Origin: Methylobacterium aerolatum
GTDB taxonomy: Bacteria; Pseudomonadota; Alphaproteobacteria; Rhizobiales; Beijerinckiaceae
DNA: 64,000 bases
Reading direction: 5' to 3'
NCBI RefSeq assembly: GCF_022179085.1
Contig: NZ_BPQE01000026.1
Span: forward strand, 23,442 to 87,441
The notes beneath the pieces are model-generated. The model was not told where the DNA came from. It worked only from the letters and a program-made list of their open reading frames with translations, and did not search any database. This document shows positions 1-9,197 of the stretch, in pieces (position 1 is the first letter of the stretch; each line of letters starts with the position of its first letter). The position numbers were made by a program, and so were the translations under genes.

Positions 1-306
1 GGTCGCGGAGGAGACGAACACCGCCCCCTCCGGCATGGCGGCGGCCGCGCCGTTCTCGCCGAACAGCACCGCCTCGGTCTGGGCGGCGTTGACGACCACC
101 GCCACCACCACCGCGGCCCCCTTCGCCGCCTCGGCGGGGGTGGCCGCCGCCTGCCCGCCCGCCTCCCGGAAGCGGGCGACCGCCTCCGGGTTCACGTCGC
201 AGGCGGCGACCGAGAAGCCCGCCTTGAGGAGCGAGGCCGCCATCCCTGAGCCCATCGAGCCCAGGCCGATCACCGCGACGCGGTTCGTGTCTGCCGTTCC
301 CGTCAT
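1..306 (-). CDS. L-threonate/3-hydroxyisobutyrate-type dehydrogenase, N-terminal part (runs off the left edge)
   Basis: This is the first 102 residues of a beta-hydroxyacid dehydrogenase; the rest lies outside the window. The Rossmann fingerprint GLGSMGSGMA at about residues 15-24 is the NAD(P)-binding signature of the 3-hydroxyisobutyrate dehydrogenase family, which includes LtnD, the enzyme that oxidises L-threonate or D-erythronate at C2. The gene begins 9 bp after the MFS permease stop, so the two are probably cotranscribed. The nearby OtnC-like aldolase and LacI regulator favour an LtnD role over valine catabolism. The family is clear from the sequence; the substrate is inferred from context. 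Confidence 0.8.
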   Translation of the reverse strand, partial: MTGTADTNRVAVIGLGSMGSGMAASLLKAGFSVAACDVNPEAVARFREAGGQAAATPAEAAKGAAVVVAVVVNAAQTEAVLFGENGAAAAMPEGAVFVSSAT

Positions 307-315
307 GGCCAGCCC

Positions 316-1635
316 TCAGCGGTTCACGAGGCGGGACGGCACGGCGAACACGCAGGCCGCGCCGAGCACCAGGGTGGCCGCCAGCACGTACATGCCCGCC
401 GCCGTGCTGCCGGTGGCGTCGCGCAGCGCGCCGATGGCGTAGGGGCCGGCGAAGCCCGCGAGGTTGCCCACCGAGTTGATGAGGGCGATGCCCGCCGCCG
501 CGCCCGCGCCGCTCAGGAACGCCGTGGGCAGCGACCAGAACAGGGGCGAGCAGGCCAGCACGCCGCCCGCCGCCACGGAGAGGGCCGCGATGGCGATGGT
601 GGTGTCCGCGCTGGAGGCCGAGACCGTGAAGCCCACAGCGCCGATCAGGGCGGGGATGATCAGGTGCCAGCGCCGCTCGCGGAAATGGTCCGCGCTGCGG
701 CCGAGCAGCACCATCGTCACCGTCGCGACGAGGAAGGGGATCGCGCTGATCAGGCCGATGTTGAAGTTGCCCTGCACGCCGGACGCCTTGACGATGGTCG
801 GCACCCAGAAGGTCAGGCCGTACTGGCCGGCCACGAACAGGAAGTAGATCAGGCTCATGAACCACACCCGGCCGTGGCGGAACACGGTGGCGATGGAGTG
901 CGGGCTGTCGGTCTTGGTCCGCTCCTCGGCGGCGAGGTCGCGCTCCAGCACCTGACGCTCCTGCGGATCGAGCCACTTGGCCTCGGAGGGGCGGTTGTCG
1001 AGGTAGAACAGCACCGCGAGGCCGACGATCACGGCGGGCACCGCCTCCAGCAGGAACATCCACTGCCAGCCGGACAGGCCGTGGGTCTGGTGGAAGGTGT
1101 CCATGATCCAGCCGGAGAGCGGGTTGCCGAACACGCCCGAGATCGGGATCGCCGCCATGAACACGGTGATGACCCGCGCCCGGCGGTGCGACGGGAACCA
1201 GTTGGTCACGTAGAGGATCACGCCCGGATAGAAGCCCGCCTCGGCGATGCCGAGCAGGAAGCGCATGGCGTAGAAGGTCATCTCCGAGTTCACGAACATG
1301 AACGCCCCGGAGATGAAGCCCCAGGTGATCATGATCCGCGCGATCCACACGCGGGCGCCGACCCGGTGGAGGATCACGTTCGAGGGCACCTCGAACAGGA
1401 AGTAACCGAAGAAGAAGATGCCCGCGCCCAGCCCGTAGGCGGTCTCGGAGAAGCCGAGTTCCTTCGACATCTGCAGCTTGGCGAAGCCGACGTTCACCCG
1501 GTCGAGGTAGGCGACGACGTAGCAGAGCATCAGGAACGGCACGAGCCGCCAGAAGACCTTGGAGTAGGTCTTGTCGATGAAGCTCGCATCGCTCGGCGCG
1601 GCGCTCCCCGGCGCCGCGGTAGCCTGAACGGACAT
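316..1635 (-). CDS. MFS transporter, anion:cation symporter family (sugar-acid uptake)
   Basis: This is a 439-residue inner-membrane permease with about 12 hydrophobic segments. The stretch DRVNVGFAKLQM in the first helix and loop, followed by FGYFLFEVPSNV, is typical of the anion:cation symporter family that imports tartrate, glucarate or phthalate-like acids. An ATG 30 bp upstream is also in frame. The start at 1635 is preferred because GGGGAAGGAAG lies at the right distance before it. It precedes the LtnD-like dehydrogenase and is divergent from the LacI regulator, so it probably imports the acid sugar degraded by this locus. A palindromic operator candidate lies about 85 bp upstream. Confidence 0.88.
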   Translation of the reverse strand: MSVQATAAPGSAAPSDASFIDKTYSKVFWRLVPFLMLCYVVAYLDRVNVGFAKLQMSKELGFSETAYGLGAGIFFFGYFLFEVPSNVILHRVGARVWIARIMITWGFISGAFMFVNSEMTFYAMRFLLGIAEAGFYPGVILYVTNWFPSHRRARVITVFMAAIPISGVFGNPLSGWIMDTFHQTHGLSGWQWMFLLEAVPAVIVGLAVLFYLDNRPSEAKWLDPQERQVLERDLAAEERTKTDSPHSIATVFRHGRVWFMSLIYFLFVAGQYGLTFWVPTIVKASGVQGNFNIGLISAIPFLVATVTMVLLGRSADHFRERRWHLIIPALIGAVGFTVSASSADTTIAIAALSVAAGGVLACSPLFWSLPTAFLSGAGAAAGIALINSVGNLAGFAGPYAIGALRDATGSTAAGMYVLAATLVLGAACVFAVPSRLVNR

Positions 1636-1720
1636 GGCGTGTCTTCCTTCCCCAATTCCCGCCACGCGGGCCGATGACGGGGCCGCTCAACGGGCGGCGT
1701 TGGCGGCCCTATATCTCCGT

Positions 1721-1736
1721 TTGGCAGCGCTGCCAA
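1721..1736. promoter_or_regulatory. Operator-like perfect palindrome for the LacI-family regulator
   Basis: TTGGCAGCGCTGCCAA is a perfect 16-bp palindrome with a central CG, the usual form of LacI/GalR-family operators. It sits between the divergent permease and regulator genes. On the minus strand it abuts TAGAAT (1736-1741), a possible -10 box for the permease promoter, so a bound repressor would block initiation. No good -35 box is visible. Binding by the regulator encoded at 2071 is inferred. Confidence 0.6.
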
Positions 1737-1877
1737 TTCTATTGTGAAACAAAATGCACGTAGGTATGCGGGATGACGCGCATGCCTCGGCAATCGCTGG
1801 AAAGCGCCCGAAACGGACAATGCCCCACCCTCGCCCTCATCCTCCTCGTCGTGCCGGATCGCTCACGGCCCCCCGTC

Positions 1878-1967
1878 GTCCTTGCGAACGAAGCGACGCA
1901 ATCCAGGGTCGCGCCACGTTCAGAGACGGCCCGCTGCCCTGGATTGCGTCGCTTCGCTCGCAAGGAC
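1878..1967. repeat. Intergenic palindromic repeat with two 31-bp arms
   Basis: The 31-bp arm at 1878-1908 is matched almost perfectly in inverted orientation at 1937-1967. The arms contain GCAATCCAGGG and its complement. The transcript could form a long hairpin with a 28-base loop. A diverged relative with the same core, GAAGCAATCCAG, occurs at 9333-9411, which suggests a dispersed family of intergenic palindromes. The rest of 1666-2070 shows no gene. Confidence 0.8.
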
Positions 1968-2070
1968 CGTGGGGGAATCCCGAAACGCCGCGACCTTTCC
2001 GGCTCGATTCGCAGGCTTGGGACGAGGCGGGCGATCCGTCGAAGACACGGCGCCAGGGGGATGGGAGACC

Positions 2071-3084
2071 ATGACCGAATTCCAGCCGCCGGGACGGCTC
2101 GTCACCTTGGCCGATGTCGCCCGCGAGGCGGGGGTCGGCGAGAGCACCGTCTCGCGGGTGCTGCGCAACCACGGCTCCTATTCGAAGCGCGCGGGCGAGC
2201 GGGTGGCCGAAGCGGTGGCCCGCCTCGGCTACGTGCCGAACCGTCTCGCGGGCAGCCTCGCGGGGGCGAGCACGGGGACCGGAACGGGCCTCGTCGGGGT
2301 GGTGATTCCCTCGCTCGCCAACGTCGTGTTCCCGGACCTGCTGCGCGGCCTCACGGGGGCGCTGGACGGCACGGGGATGCAGAGCGTCGTCGGCGTCAGC
2401 GAGTACGACGCGGAGCGCGAGGAGGCGCTCGTCGCCGCGCTCCTGTCCTGGCGGCCGGAGGCGCTGCTGCTCACCGGCCTGGAGCATACGGCGGGCACCG
2501 TGACCCTCGCCCGCGCCTCGGGCGTGCGGGTGGTGGAGATGATCGACACGGACGGGGAGGGGATCGATACGGTGGTCGGCTTCTCGAACCGGGCGGCCGG
2601 GCAGGCGAGCGCCCGGCATCTCCTGGCCCGCGGCTACCGGCGCATCGGCTATTGCGGCCACGATCCCTCGGCCGACCTCCGGGCGAGCAAGCGTCTCGCG
2701 GGGTTCGAGGCGGCCCTCGCGGAAGCGGGCACCGCGCTCGCGGAACGGGAGATCCGCCCCGGCCGGTCCTCGGCCGCCTCGGGCCGGGCGGGGTTCGAGG
2801 CGCTGATCGCCCGCCGGCCCGGTCTCGACGCGGTGTATTTCTCCAACGACGACATGGCGCTCGGCGGCTGGTTCGCCTGCCTCTCCCTGGGCCTCGCCGT
2901 GCCGGAGCGGATCGCCCTGTTCGGCTTCAACGGTCTCGACTTCGCCGAGGCCATGCCCCAGCCGCTCTCGACGGTGCGCACGCCGCGCCTGGAGATCGGC
3001 CGCCGGGCCGCCGCCTGCCTCACGGGCACCGGGCCCGCACGGATCGACCTCGGATTCACACTGATCGAAGGAGCCACCGCATGA
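2071..3084 (+). CDS. LacI-family transcriptional regulator
   Basis: This 337-residue repressor has an N-terminal helix-turn-helix at about residues 11-32, including LADVAREAGVGESTVSRVL, then a hinge and a periplasmic-binding-protein-like effector domain. The start is set at 2071, where the helix-turn-helix begins with normal family spacing and GGGGATGGGAG lies upstream. Upstream codons remain open but read through the intergenic repeat. The stop overlaps the aldolase start (ATGA), so regulator and aldolase form an operon. Its likely target is the palindrome at 1721-1736, with an acid sugar or phosphorylated intermediate as effector. The target and effector are inferred. Confidence 0.88.
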   Translation: MTEFQPPGRLVTLADVAREAGVGESTVSRVLRNHGSYSKRAGERVAEAVARLGYVPNRLAGSLAGASTGTGTGLVGVVIPSLANVVFPDLLRGLTGALDGTGMQSVVGVSEYDAEREEALVAALLSWRPEALLLTGLEHTAGTVTLARASGVRVVEMIDTDGEGIDTVVGFSNRAAGQASARHLLARGYRRIGYCGHDPSADLRASKRLAGFEAALAEAGTALAEREIRPGRSSAASGRAGFEALIARRPGLDAVYFSNDDMALGGWFACLSLGLAVPERIALFGFNGLDFAEAMPQPLSTVRTPRLEIGRRAAACLTGTGPARIDLGFTLIEGATA

Positions 3085-3788
3085 GCCAGGAATCCCGCAT
3101 CAGCGAGGAATCCCGCCTGCGCGAGGAGATCTGCCGGTACGGCCGGTCGCTGTTCGAGCGCGGCCTGACGCCCGGCTCATCGGGCAACATCTCGCTTCGC
3201 CTGCCCGATGGCGGCTGGCTGGTGACGCCGACGAACGCCTCCCTCGGCTTCCTCGACCCGGCGCGGATCTCCCGTCTCGACGGGGAGGGACGGCTCCTGT
3301 CCGGCGACAAGCCCACCAAGGAGATCCCCCTCCACAGCGCCCTCTACGAGAGCCGGGGTGCGGCCCGCGCCATCGTCCACCTGCACTCGACGCACGCGGT
3401 GGCGGTGTCGATGCTGCCGGAGATCGATCCGAAGGCGGTGCTGCCGCCCCTGACGCCCTACTACCTCATGCGCACCGGCGGCACGGCCCTGGTCCCCTAT
3501 TTCCGCCCCGGCGACCCGGCGGTGGCCGACGCCATCCGGGGGCTGGCGGGGCGCTATTCCTCGGTCCTGCTCGCCAACCACGGGCCGGTGGTGGCCGGCG
3601 ACAGCCTGGAGGCGGCGGTCTTCGCCACGGAGGAACTGGAGGAGACGGCCAAGCTGTATTTGCTGCTCCGCAACCTCAACCCGCGGCACCTGTCACCCGC
3701 GCAGGTGCAGGACTTGGTGAGCCATTTCGGGCTCACCCTGCCGGAGTATGACGGGCACGATCACGATGACGGGCACGATCACGGATGA
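3081..3788 (+). CDS. otnC: Class II aldolase/adducin family protein, OtnC-like
   Basis: This 235-residue zinc-dependent class II aldolase is probably a 3-oxo-tetronate 4-phosphate decarboxylase. Visible family features are GLTPGSSGNISLR (phosphate-binding loop, about 29-41), HLHSTHAVA with metal-binding histidines (about 97-105), and LANHGPVVAG further on. The start overlaps the regulator stop by 4 bp. With the LtnD-like dehydrogenase and the permease, it fits the threonate/erythronate route to a triose phosphate. The isomerase and kinase of that route are not in the window. The C-terminus is an unusual Asp/His/Gly tail, DGHDHDDGHDHG, which may bind metal. An L-fuculose-phosphate aldolase-type activity is an alternative. 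Confidence 0.78.
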   Translation: MSQESRISEESRLREEICRYGRSLFERGLTPGSSGNISLRLPDGGWLVTPTNASLGFLDPARISRLDGEGRLLSGDKPTKEIPLHSALYESRGAARAIVHLHSTHAVAVSMLPEIDPKAVLPPLTPYYLMRTGGTALVPYFRPGDPAVADAIRGLAGRYSSVLLANHGPVVAGDSLEAAVFATEELEETAKLYLLLRNLNPRHLSPAQVQDLVSHFGLTLPEYDGHDHDDGHDHG

Positions 3789-3802
3789 ATGAGGGTGATC
3801 GT

Positions 3803-3830
3803 CCCCTCGCCCCGCCTGCGGGGAGAGGGG
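3803..3830. terminator. GC-rich hairpin between convergent otnC and glyS
   Basis: CCCCTCGCCCCGC (3803-3815) pairs with GCGGGGAGAGGGG (3818-3830) around a 2-base spacer. It lies between two convergent stop codons, so it may terminate both transcripts. There is no T-tract, and similar sequences are common dispersed intergenic repeats, so the terminator function is inferred. Confidence 0.5.
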
Positions 3831-3836
3831 GGTGAT

Positions 3837-5936
3837 TCACCCCTCGATCTTCGAGAAGTCGGCCACCTCCCGCGTCGCGGCGCGCAGCGCGTTGAGGAGG
3901 GCGAGGCGGTTCTCCCGGAGCTTCGGATCGGGGGCGTTCACGGTGACGTCCGTGAAGAAGGCGTCCACCGGGGCGCGCAGCGTCGAGAGCGCCCGCATCG
4001 CGCCGGCGAAGTCCTCGGCCTCCACCGCCTTGGAGGCTTCGGTGCGGGCGGTCTGCAACGCCTCCGCCAAGGCCCGCTCGGCCGGCTCGCCCTGGGCGGC
4101 CAAAGCCGCATCGGGGGCGGCGTCGTAGGCGCGGCCGTCCTTCTTCTCCTCGATGCGGAGGATGTTGGCGGCGCGCTTGTACCCGGCGAGCAGGTTTTTG
4201 CCGTCCTCCGAGTTCAGGAACGCCTGCAACGCCTCGACCCGTCGGACGATCAGCAGCAGGTCGTCCTGGCCGGGCAGGGCGAAGACCGCGTCCACGAGGT
4301 CGTGCCGGGCGCCCTGATCGCGGAGGTAGACCTTCAGGCGGTCGGCGAAGAAGGCGAGCAGATCCGCAGGATCGGCCCCGGCCCGGTCCCCAAGTTGGCG
4401 ATCGGCGGCGCCGAATTGATCACGCAGGCGCAGCCGCAGGCCCCTGTCGAGGATCAGCCGGATCACCCCCAACGCCGCCCGGCGCAGGGCGTAGGGGTCC
4501 TTGCTCCCCGTGGGCTTCTCGTCGATGGCCCAGAAACCCACCAGAGTGTCGATCTTGTCGGCCAGCGCCACGGCGATGGCGACGGGGTCGGAAGGCACCC
4601 GGTCGGTGGGGCCGAGCGGCTTGTAGTGATCGCCGATGGCCGTCGCGACGCTCGGCGGAAGCCCTTCGAGGACCGCGTATTTCGCGCCCATCAGGCCCTG
4701 CAATTCGGGGAACTCGCCGACCATCTCGGTGACGAGGTCGGCCTTGGCCAGCCGCGCCGCCTGCTCGGCCTCAGCCGGATCGGCGCCGACCAGCGGGGCC
4801 AGCTCCTTCGCGAGCGCCGCGATGCGCTGGATGCGGGCGCCTTGCGTCCCGAGCTTCTCGTGGAAGACGATGCTGTCGAGCTTCGGGAGCCTTTCCGCGA
4901 GCCGGATCGCCTTGTCCGTCTCCCAGAAAAACTTCGCGTCCGACAGGCGCGCGCGCACCACCCGCTCGTTGCCGGCGGTGATGGCAAGCCCGCCGTCGCT
5001 GGCGACGAGGTTCGAGACCAGGATGAAGGCCGGCGCCAGATCCTCCGAGCCGGATTTGCGCAGCACGAAGCACTTCTGGTTCGCGCGGATCGTGGCGCGG
5101 ATCGCCTCGGCGGGGATGTCGAGGAAGGCGTCGTCGAAGGAGCCGAGCAGCACCACGGGCCACTCCACCAGCCCCGCCACCTCCTCCAGCAGGCCCTCGT
5201 CCTCCACGAGGTCGAGGCCGCGGGCGAAGGCGAGGTCGCGGGCGTCGTGCAGGATCACGTCCTTGCGCCGGTCGGCGTCGAGGATGACCTTCGCCTTCTC
5301 CAGCGCCTGGATGTAGTCGTCGAAACGGCGGACCTCGATGGCGCCCGGCGCCAGGAAGCGGTGGCCGTAGGTGGTGGTGCCGGCCCGGATGCCGCCGACC
5401 TCGAAGGGGACCACCTCCGGCGTCTCGGTCTCGGGGCCGAAGGTCGCGACGATGGATTGCAGCGGACGGACCCAGCGCAGGGCGCCGGGTTGGGCCGAGG
5501 CCGCGCCCCAGCGCATCGCCTTCGGCCAGGGGAAGTTCTTGACGATCTCCGGCAGGATCTCGGCCAGCACGTCCAGCGTCTCGCGGCCGGGCTTCTCGAT
5601 CACCGCGAGGTAGAACTCGCCCTTCTTCGGGTCGGTGATCGTCTGGGCCTGATCGAGGCTCGTGAGCCCGGCGCCCTTGAGGAAGCCCTGGACGGCCGCC
5701 TCGGGGGCGCCGACGCGCGGCCCGCGCCGCTCCTCGCGCACCGCCTCGCCGCGCGGGGGCAGGCCCGCGACGTGCAGGGCGAGGCGGCGGGGCGTCGCGA
5801 AGGCCTTGGCGCCCTCGTACAGGAAGCCACGCTCCACCAGCGCGTCGGTGACGAGCTTCCTGAGATCCTCGGCCGCGCGCCGCTGCATGCGGGCGGGGAT
5901 CTCTTCCGAGCGGAGTTCGAGCAAAAGGTCGGGCAT
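3837..5936 (-). CDS. glyS: Glycyl-tRNA synthetase beta subunit
   Basis: This is the 699-residue beta subunit of the bacterial alpha2beta2 glycyl-tRNA synthetase, which charges tRNA-Gly in the cytoplasm. It begins [18 protein letters not shown], the conserved N-terminus of the family, and its length is normal. The C-terminal DALR-like anticodon-binding region covers roughly the last 100 residues. The alpha subunit is encoded upstream on the same strand at 6564-7484, with one small exported-protein gene between them. That separation is slightly unusual. Confidence 0.97.
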   Translation of the reverse strand: MPDLLLELRSEEIPARMQRRAAEDLRKLVTDALVERGFLYEGAKAFATPRRLALHVAGLPPRGEAVREERRGPRVGAPEAAVQGFLKGAGLTSLDQAQTITDPKKGEFYLAVIEKPGRETLDVLAEILPEIVKNFPWPKAMRWGAASAQPGALRWVRPLQSIVATFGPETETPEVVPFEVGGIRAGTTTYGHRFLAPGAIEVRRFDDYIQALEKAKVILDADRRKDVILHDARDLAFARGLDLVEDEGLLEEVAGLVEWPVVLLGSFDDAFLDIPAEAIRATIRANQKCFVLRKSGSEDLAPAFILVSNLVASDGGLAITAGNERVVRARLSDAKFFWETDKAIRLAERLPKLDSIVFHEKLGTQGARIQRIAALAKELAPLVGADPAEAEQAARLAKADLVTEMVGEFPELQGLMGAKYAVLEGLPPSVATAIGDHYKPLGPTDRVPSDPVAIAVALADKIDTLVGFWAIDEKPTGSKDPYALRRAALGVIRLILDRGLRLRLRDQFGAADRQLGDRAGADPADLLAFFADRLKVYLRDQGARHDLVDAVFALPGQDDLLLIVRRVEALQAFLNSEDGKNLLAGYKRAANILRIEEKKDGRAYDAAPDAALAAQGEPAERALAEALQTARTEASKAVEAEDFAGAMRALSTLRAPVDAFFTDVTVNAPDPKLRENRLALLNALRAATREVADFSKIEG

Positions 5937-5982
5937 GGCGGGGCCATATCGCCGCGCCGCACCCCTGTCGAGGGGTTCGCGA

Positions 5983-6020
5983 GGCGCTGCCCTGCACCCG
6001 CCAAGGGACTCGTCCCTTGG
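5983..6020. repeat. Dispersed intergenic repeat with a CCAAGGGAC hairpin
   Basis: CCAAGGGAC and GTCCCTTGG (6001-6020) form a perfect 9-bp stem with a 2-base spacer. The adjoining GGCGCTGCCCTGCACCCG (5983-6000) recurs nearly exactly, inverted, at 12021-12038. The two loci are copies of one dispersed intergenic element. It lies between glyS and the small exported-protein gene on the same strand, so it could also weaken read-through. Confidence 0.65.
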
Positions 6021-6027
6021 AACCCCC

Positions 6028-6471
6028 TTACTTCGCTTCGCCCTTGAGGATGGCGGAGAGCTGCCACTTGCGGTCGCCGATGGCGTGGGCGTCCGAGACC
6101 TTCCAGCCGCCGTCCTCGCGCACGAGATCGTAGACGATGGCCTGGGCGCCGTTGCCGCCCTTGCGCTGGACCGTGACCTTCGCCTGATCCTTGCCCTCGG
6201 TGGCCTCCTTGAAGGTGAGCGCCTTCACCGTGTCGGGCTTCAACGGCTCGCCGTTGAGGCGGTAGTCGAAATCGAGGTTGCCGGTGGCGCCGTTGGCCTG
6301 CTTCGCGTCGGCGTCGAACAGGCCCTGCAGCCGCTTGGTGTAGACGGCCGAGTGGTTCGGGTGAGGCTCGGCGTAGAGCTTCTTCACGACGGCCTCCGGG
6401 CCGGCCTCGGCCGCGAGCGCCGGCGCGAGCCCCAGCGCGAGGATACCGAAGGCGAAGACGGTCTGTTTCAT
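6028..6471 (-). CDS. Small exported protein, DUF3828-like
   Basis: This 147-residue protein has a clear Sec signal peptide: [20 protein letters not shown], with cleavage near residue 21. The mature part contains [29 protein letters not shown] and ends with [16 protein letters not shown]. The periplasmic DUF3828/NTF2-like fold uses such a pattern to accumulate a YDL...DGGWKV motif. It lies between glyS and glyQ on the same strand, so it is probably cotranscribed with them, though no link to tRNA charging is evident. The family call rests on motif memory only. Confidence 0.72.
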   Translation of the reverse strand: MKQTVFAFGILALGLAPALAAEAGPEAVVKKLYAEPHPNHSAVYTKRLQGLFDADAKQANGATGNLDFDYRLNGEPLKPDTVKALTFKEATEGKDQAKVTVQRKGGNGAQAIVYDLVREDGGWKVSDAHAIGDRKWQLSAILKGEAK

Positions 6472-6563
6472 GATGCGATTCCTGCGTCTGCGGACGCGCC
6501 GCGGCGCGCCGGTTGGCGGGGCTGCAACGCGCGAGGCCGCCCGGCGCTCCCGGGCGACGGCCG

Positions 6564-7484
6564 TCAGGCCCCGCCGGCCTCCGTCCTCAGCCACGCCGCG
6601 CCGCAGGCCTTGGCCAACTCCCGCACCCGCAGGATGTAGCTCTGGCGCTCGGTGACGGAGATGACGCCGCGCGCGTCGAGCAGGTTGAAGACGTGGCTCG
6701 CCTTGATGCACTGGTCGTAGGCCGGCTGCACGATCCGGTGGCGCTGGCCCTCCTCCGGCGCCCCGGCCGCGAGGTAGGCGCGGCAGGCGGATTCCGCATC
6801 GGTGAACTGGCGGAACAGCATCTCCGAATCGGACGCCTCGAAATTGTGCCGCGAGTATTCCTGCTCGGCCTGGAGGAACACGTCGCCGTAGGTGACGCGG
6901 TCCTCGCCCTCGGCGCCGTTGAAGTCGAGGTCGTAGACGTTCTCGACGCCCTGCACGTACATGGCCAGCCGCTCCAGCCCGTAGGTCAGCTCGCCCGCCA
7001 CGGGGGCGCATTCGAAGCCCGCGACCTGCTGGAAGTAGGTGAACTGGCTCACCTCCATCCCGTCGCACCAGCACTCCCAGCCCAGCCCCCAGGCCCCGAG
7101 CGTCGGGCTCTCCCAATCGTCCTCGACGAAGCGGATGTCGTGGAGCTTGAGATCGACGCCGATGGCCTCCAGCGAGGCGAGGTAGAGTTCCTGAAGGTTC
7201 GGCGGGTTCGGCTTCAGGATCACCTGGAACTGGTAATAGTGCTGCAGCCGGTTGGGGTTCTCGCCGTAGCGCCCGTCCTTCGGGCGCCGGGAGGGCTGCA
7301 CGTAGGCCGCCTTCCACGGCTTCGGCCCGAGCGCCCGGAGCGTGGTGGCCGGGTGGAACGTGCCGGCGCCGACCTCCATGTCGTAGGGCTGGAGGATGAC
7401 GCAGCCCTTGGCCGCCCAGTACTCCTGGAGCGCCAGGATCAGCCCCTGGAAGGATTTTTTCGGGGAGTTGGCGGCGCTCGGCAT
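6564..7484 (-). CDS. glyQ: Glycyl-tRNA synthetase alpha subunit
   Basis: This 306-residue catalytic alpha subunit of class II glycyl-tRNA synthetase is recognised by [18 protein letters not shown] near the N-terminus, [16 protein letters not shown], and the class II motif [17 protein letters not shown]. The start at 7484 gives the normal N-terminus; an in-frame extension upstream has no family-like residues. It heads a minus-strand group with the exported-protein gene and glyS, and together alpha and beta form the tetrameric enzyme. Confidence 0.97.
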   Translation of the reverse strand: MPSAANSPKKSFQGLILALQEYWAAKGCVILQPYDMEVGAGTFHPATTLRALGPKPWKAAYVQPSRRPKDGRYGENPNRLQHYYQFQVILKPNPPNLQELYLASLEAIGVDLKLHDIRFVEDDWESPTLGAWGLGWECWCDGMEVSQFTYFQQVAGFECAPVAGELTYGLERLAMYVQGVENVYDLDFNGAEGEDRVTYGDVFLQAEQEYSRHNFEASDSEMLFRQFTDAESACRAYLAAGAPEEGQRHRIVQPAYDQCIKASHVFNLLDARGVISVTERQSYILRVRELAKACGAAWLRTEAGGA

Positions 7485-7823
7485 GATCTGTCGTCGTGTG
7501 GCGGACTCGGGGCGCGGTCTAGGAGAGCCGGGCCGAGGGCGCAAGGCGCACCGATGCCGGGGGAGCCCGCGCCGCGACGGTCGCGCGGAGCAGGCGTCCT
7601 GTGATCCAAGGATCACGGGCGATGCGCAGAGACTTCGCCGCCGCCCGGCCCAGTAAGTTCACCGGGGCGGTGCGTTTCCGCACCGTGGGCGGCCGGCCAT
7701 TTCTTCGCAATGCATGGAAAAGCGCCGCCGCCAAGCGGAACCGTGACGCCCACAGCCAAGTTATGTTGATAACCAGGGGATATCTGGCAGCCACGCGCTG
7801 CCGAATGCTGCGGATCGCGGACC
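7485..7823. other. Divergent intergenic region with a near-palindrome
   Basis: No gene is visible in these 339 bp between glyQ and the small secreted-protein gene. The most regular element is GTGATCCAAGGATCAC (7601-7616), a 7-bp-arm inverted repeat. Its imperfect extension reaches 7598-7619 and could be a regulator site. Promoters for both flanking genes must lie here, but no convincing -35/-10 pair stands out. Confidence 0.4.
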
Positions 7824-8078
7824 ATGCGCAAGTCTTTCGCCCATCGCCACCTTGCCCTCATCGCCACCCTCGCCGTCTCGGCGATGGCCGCGACTCCCCT
7901 CGTGATGAACGCGAGCCGGGCACTGGCGACCTCCGACGACCCGGTGGCGACGGCGACGCTCCGGGTGGAGCCGGTCGAGGTGAGCCCTGTGGCCCCCGCG
8001 CGCCAACCCGAGTGCGTGCGCAAGGTGCGGGTGGTCTATGGCAGCTACGGCACGCCGGAGGGCTGCGCCGCGCGCTGA
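7824..8078 (+). CDS. Small secreted protein of unknown function
   Basis: This 84-residue protein has an N-terminal charged and hydrophobic stretch, RHLALIATLAVSAMAATPLV, that looks like a Sec signal with cleavage around residues 30-36. The mature part is about 50 residues, with two cysteines (in PECVRK and EGCAAR) that could form a disulfide in the periplasm. The gene stands alone between glyQ and convergent mmcB. I do not recognise a family. The coding call rests on the signal peptide and codon bias. Confidence 0.6.
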   Translation: MRKSFAHRHLALIATLAVSAMAATPLVMNASRALATSDDPVATATLRVEPVEVSPVAPARQPECVRKVRVVYGSYGTPEGCAAR

Positions 8079-8088
8079 CCGGACAGCC

Positions 8089-8589
8089 CTACAGGGCGCC
8101 CTCGCGGATTGCGCCGGGATCGGCCATCGCATGGAGCAGGCGGGCGGCGCTGTGCGCGAAGCGCAGCGTCACCGCTTTCCGGCGCGGGCCGCTGAGGGCG
8201 TGCTCCGGTGCCTCGCGCAGGATCGCCGCCCCGTAGGCGTCGGCGACGATGAGGCCGCATTCCTCGGGGATCAACGCCTCGGGCACATCCTCGGGGATCG
8301 CGAAGAAGAAACGGTCGCAGAAGTCCCGGTAATCGGGCCATTTCCGGTCGGCCCGGAAGTCGGCGACGCTCGACTTGATCTCTACGATGGTGAGGCGCCC
8401 CGCCCCGCACAGGGCGATGACGTCGGCCCGCCGCCCGTTGACCAGGGAAAATTCCGGCAGGGTGACGCAGCCCATCTCGGAAAACAGGCGCCGCACGCCC
8501 CGCTGGATGCGGAGCGCCGTCGGCGACTGGCGCCGGTCCGGCGGCAGGAGGGGCGAGACCTCGGGCGAGGGCAGGGCGGTGAGTGTCAT
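8089..8589 (-). CDS. mmcB: MmcB family DNA repair protein
   Basis: This 166-residue protein resembles Caulobacter MmcB, a LexA-regulated protein needed for mitomycin C resistance. It has a PD-(D/E)XK nuclease-like core: RRADVIALCGAGRLTIVEIKSS (about 53-74), with D and E-x-K placed as in that fold, then DFRADRKWPDYRDFCDRFFFA. The end converges with the small secreted-protein gene, 10 bp apart. No LexA box was identified upstream. Confidence 0.85.
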   Translation of the reverse strand: MTLTALPSPEVSPLLPPDRRQSPTALRIQRGVRRLFSEMGCVTLPEFSLVNGRRADVIALCGAGRLTIVEIKSSVADFRADRKWPDYRDFCDRFFFAIPEDVPEALIPEECGLIVADAYGAAILREAPEHALSGPRRKAVTLRFAHSAARLLHAMADPGAIREGAL

Positions 8590-8675
8590 GTCCGAATCGG
8601 TATCGTGCCGAATCGGGACATCCTGAAGGCGCGGGGCGGCGGCGTCACCTGCGGCGCGCCATCACGCGCCCGGCC

Positions 8676-9197
8676 CTACTTGCCGAACCACGTGAGAAGC
8701 CCCGCACCGGGCGCGAGGAGCACGAAGGCCCAGACGAAGGCCGAGGCGACGTTGGCGAGCTGGAACGGCAGCCGCGCCATGCCGAGCACGCCGGCGAGCA
8801 GCGGCACCAGCGCGCGCGCCGGGCCGAAGAACCGGCCGAGCGCCACCGCCGCCACGCCCCACCGATGGATGAAGCCCTCGGCCTTCGCGGTCATCTCGGG
8901 ATAGCGATTCAGGGGCCACTTCGCCTTGGCGCCCGGCCCGAGCCAGTGCCCGAACTCGTAGGAGATCCAATCCCCCAGGATCGCCCCGACGGCCGCGCCG
9001 ACCACCACCGGCCAGAACTCGACCCCCGCCCCGCCGACGAGTGCGCCGACGGCGAGGAGGATCACCGTGGCCGGCACGATGAGCGAGAGCACCGCGATCG
9101 ATTCGCAGAAGGCCAGCGCCGCCGCGATCACCGGCGTCCACGCCCGGTGCGCCTGCACGAAGGCGAGGGTCGAATCCTTAAGCGCGTCGATATCCAT
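8676..9197 (-). CDS. DedA/SNARE-associated family membrane protein
   Basis: This 173-residue inner-membrane protein matches the DedA family, which contains candidate lipid scramblases/flippases and proton-dependent transporters. Characteristic features are AFCESIAVLSLIVPATVIL near the N-terminus, GDWISYEFGHWLG and FGRFFGPARALVPLLAGV, and several membrane helices. The start ATG at 9197 has AAGGAG about 14 bases upstream. That spacing is long, and an out-of-frame ATG lies closer to it. It is next to mmcB on the same strand with an 86-bp gap. Confidence 0.87.
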   Translation of the reverse strand: MDIDALKDSTLAFVQAHRAWTPVIAAALAFCESIAVLSLIVPATVILLAVGALVGGAGVEFWPVVVGAAVGAILGDWISYEFGHWLGPGAKAKWPLNRYPEMTAKAEGFIHRWGVAAVALGRFFGPARALVPLLAGVLGMARLPFQLANVASAFVWAFVLLAPGAGLLTWFGK

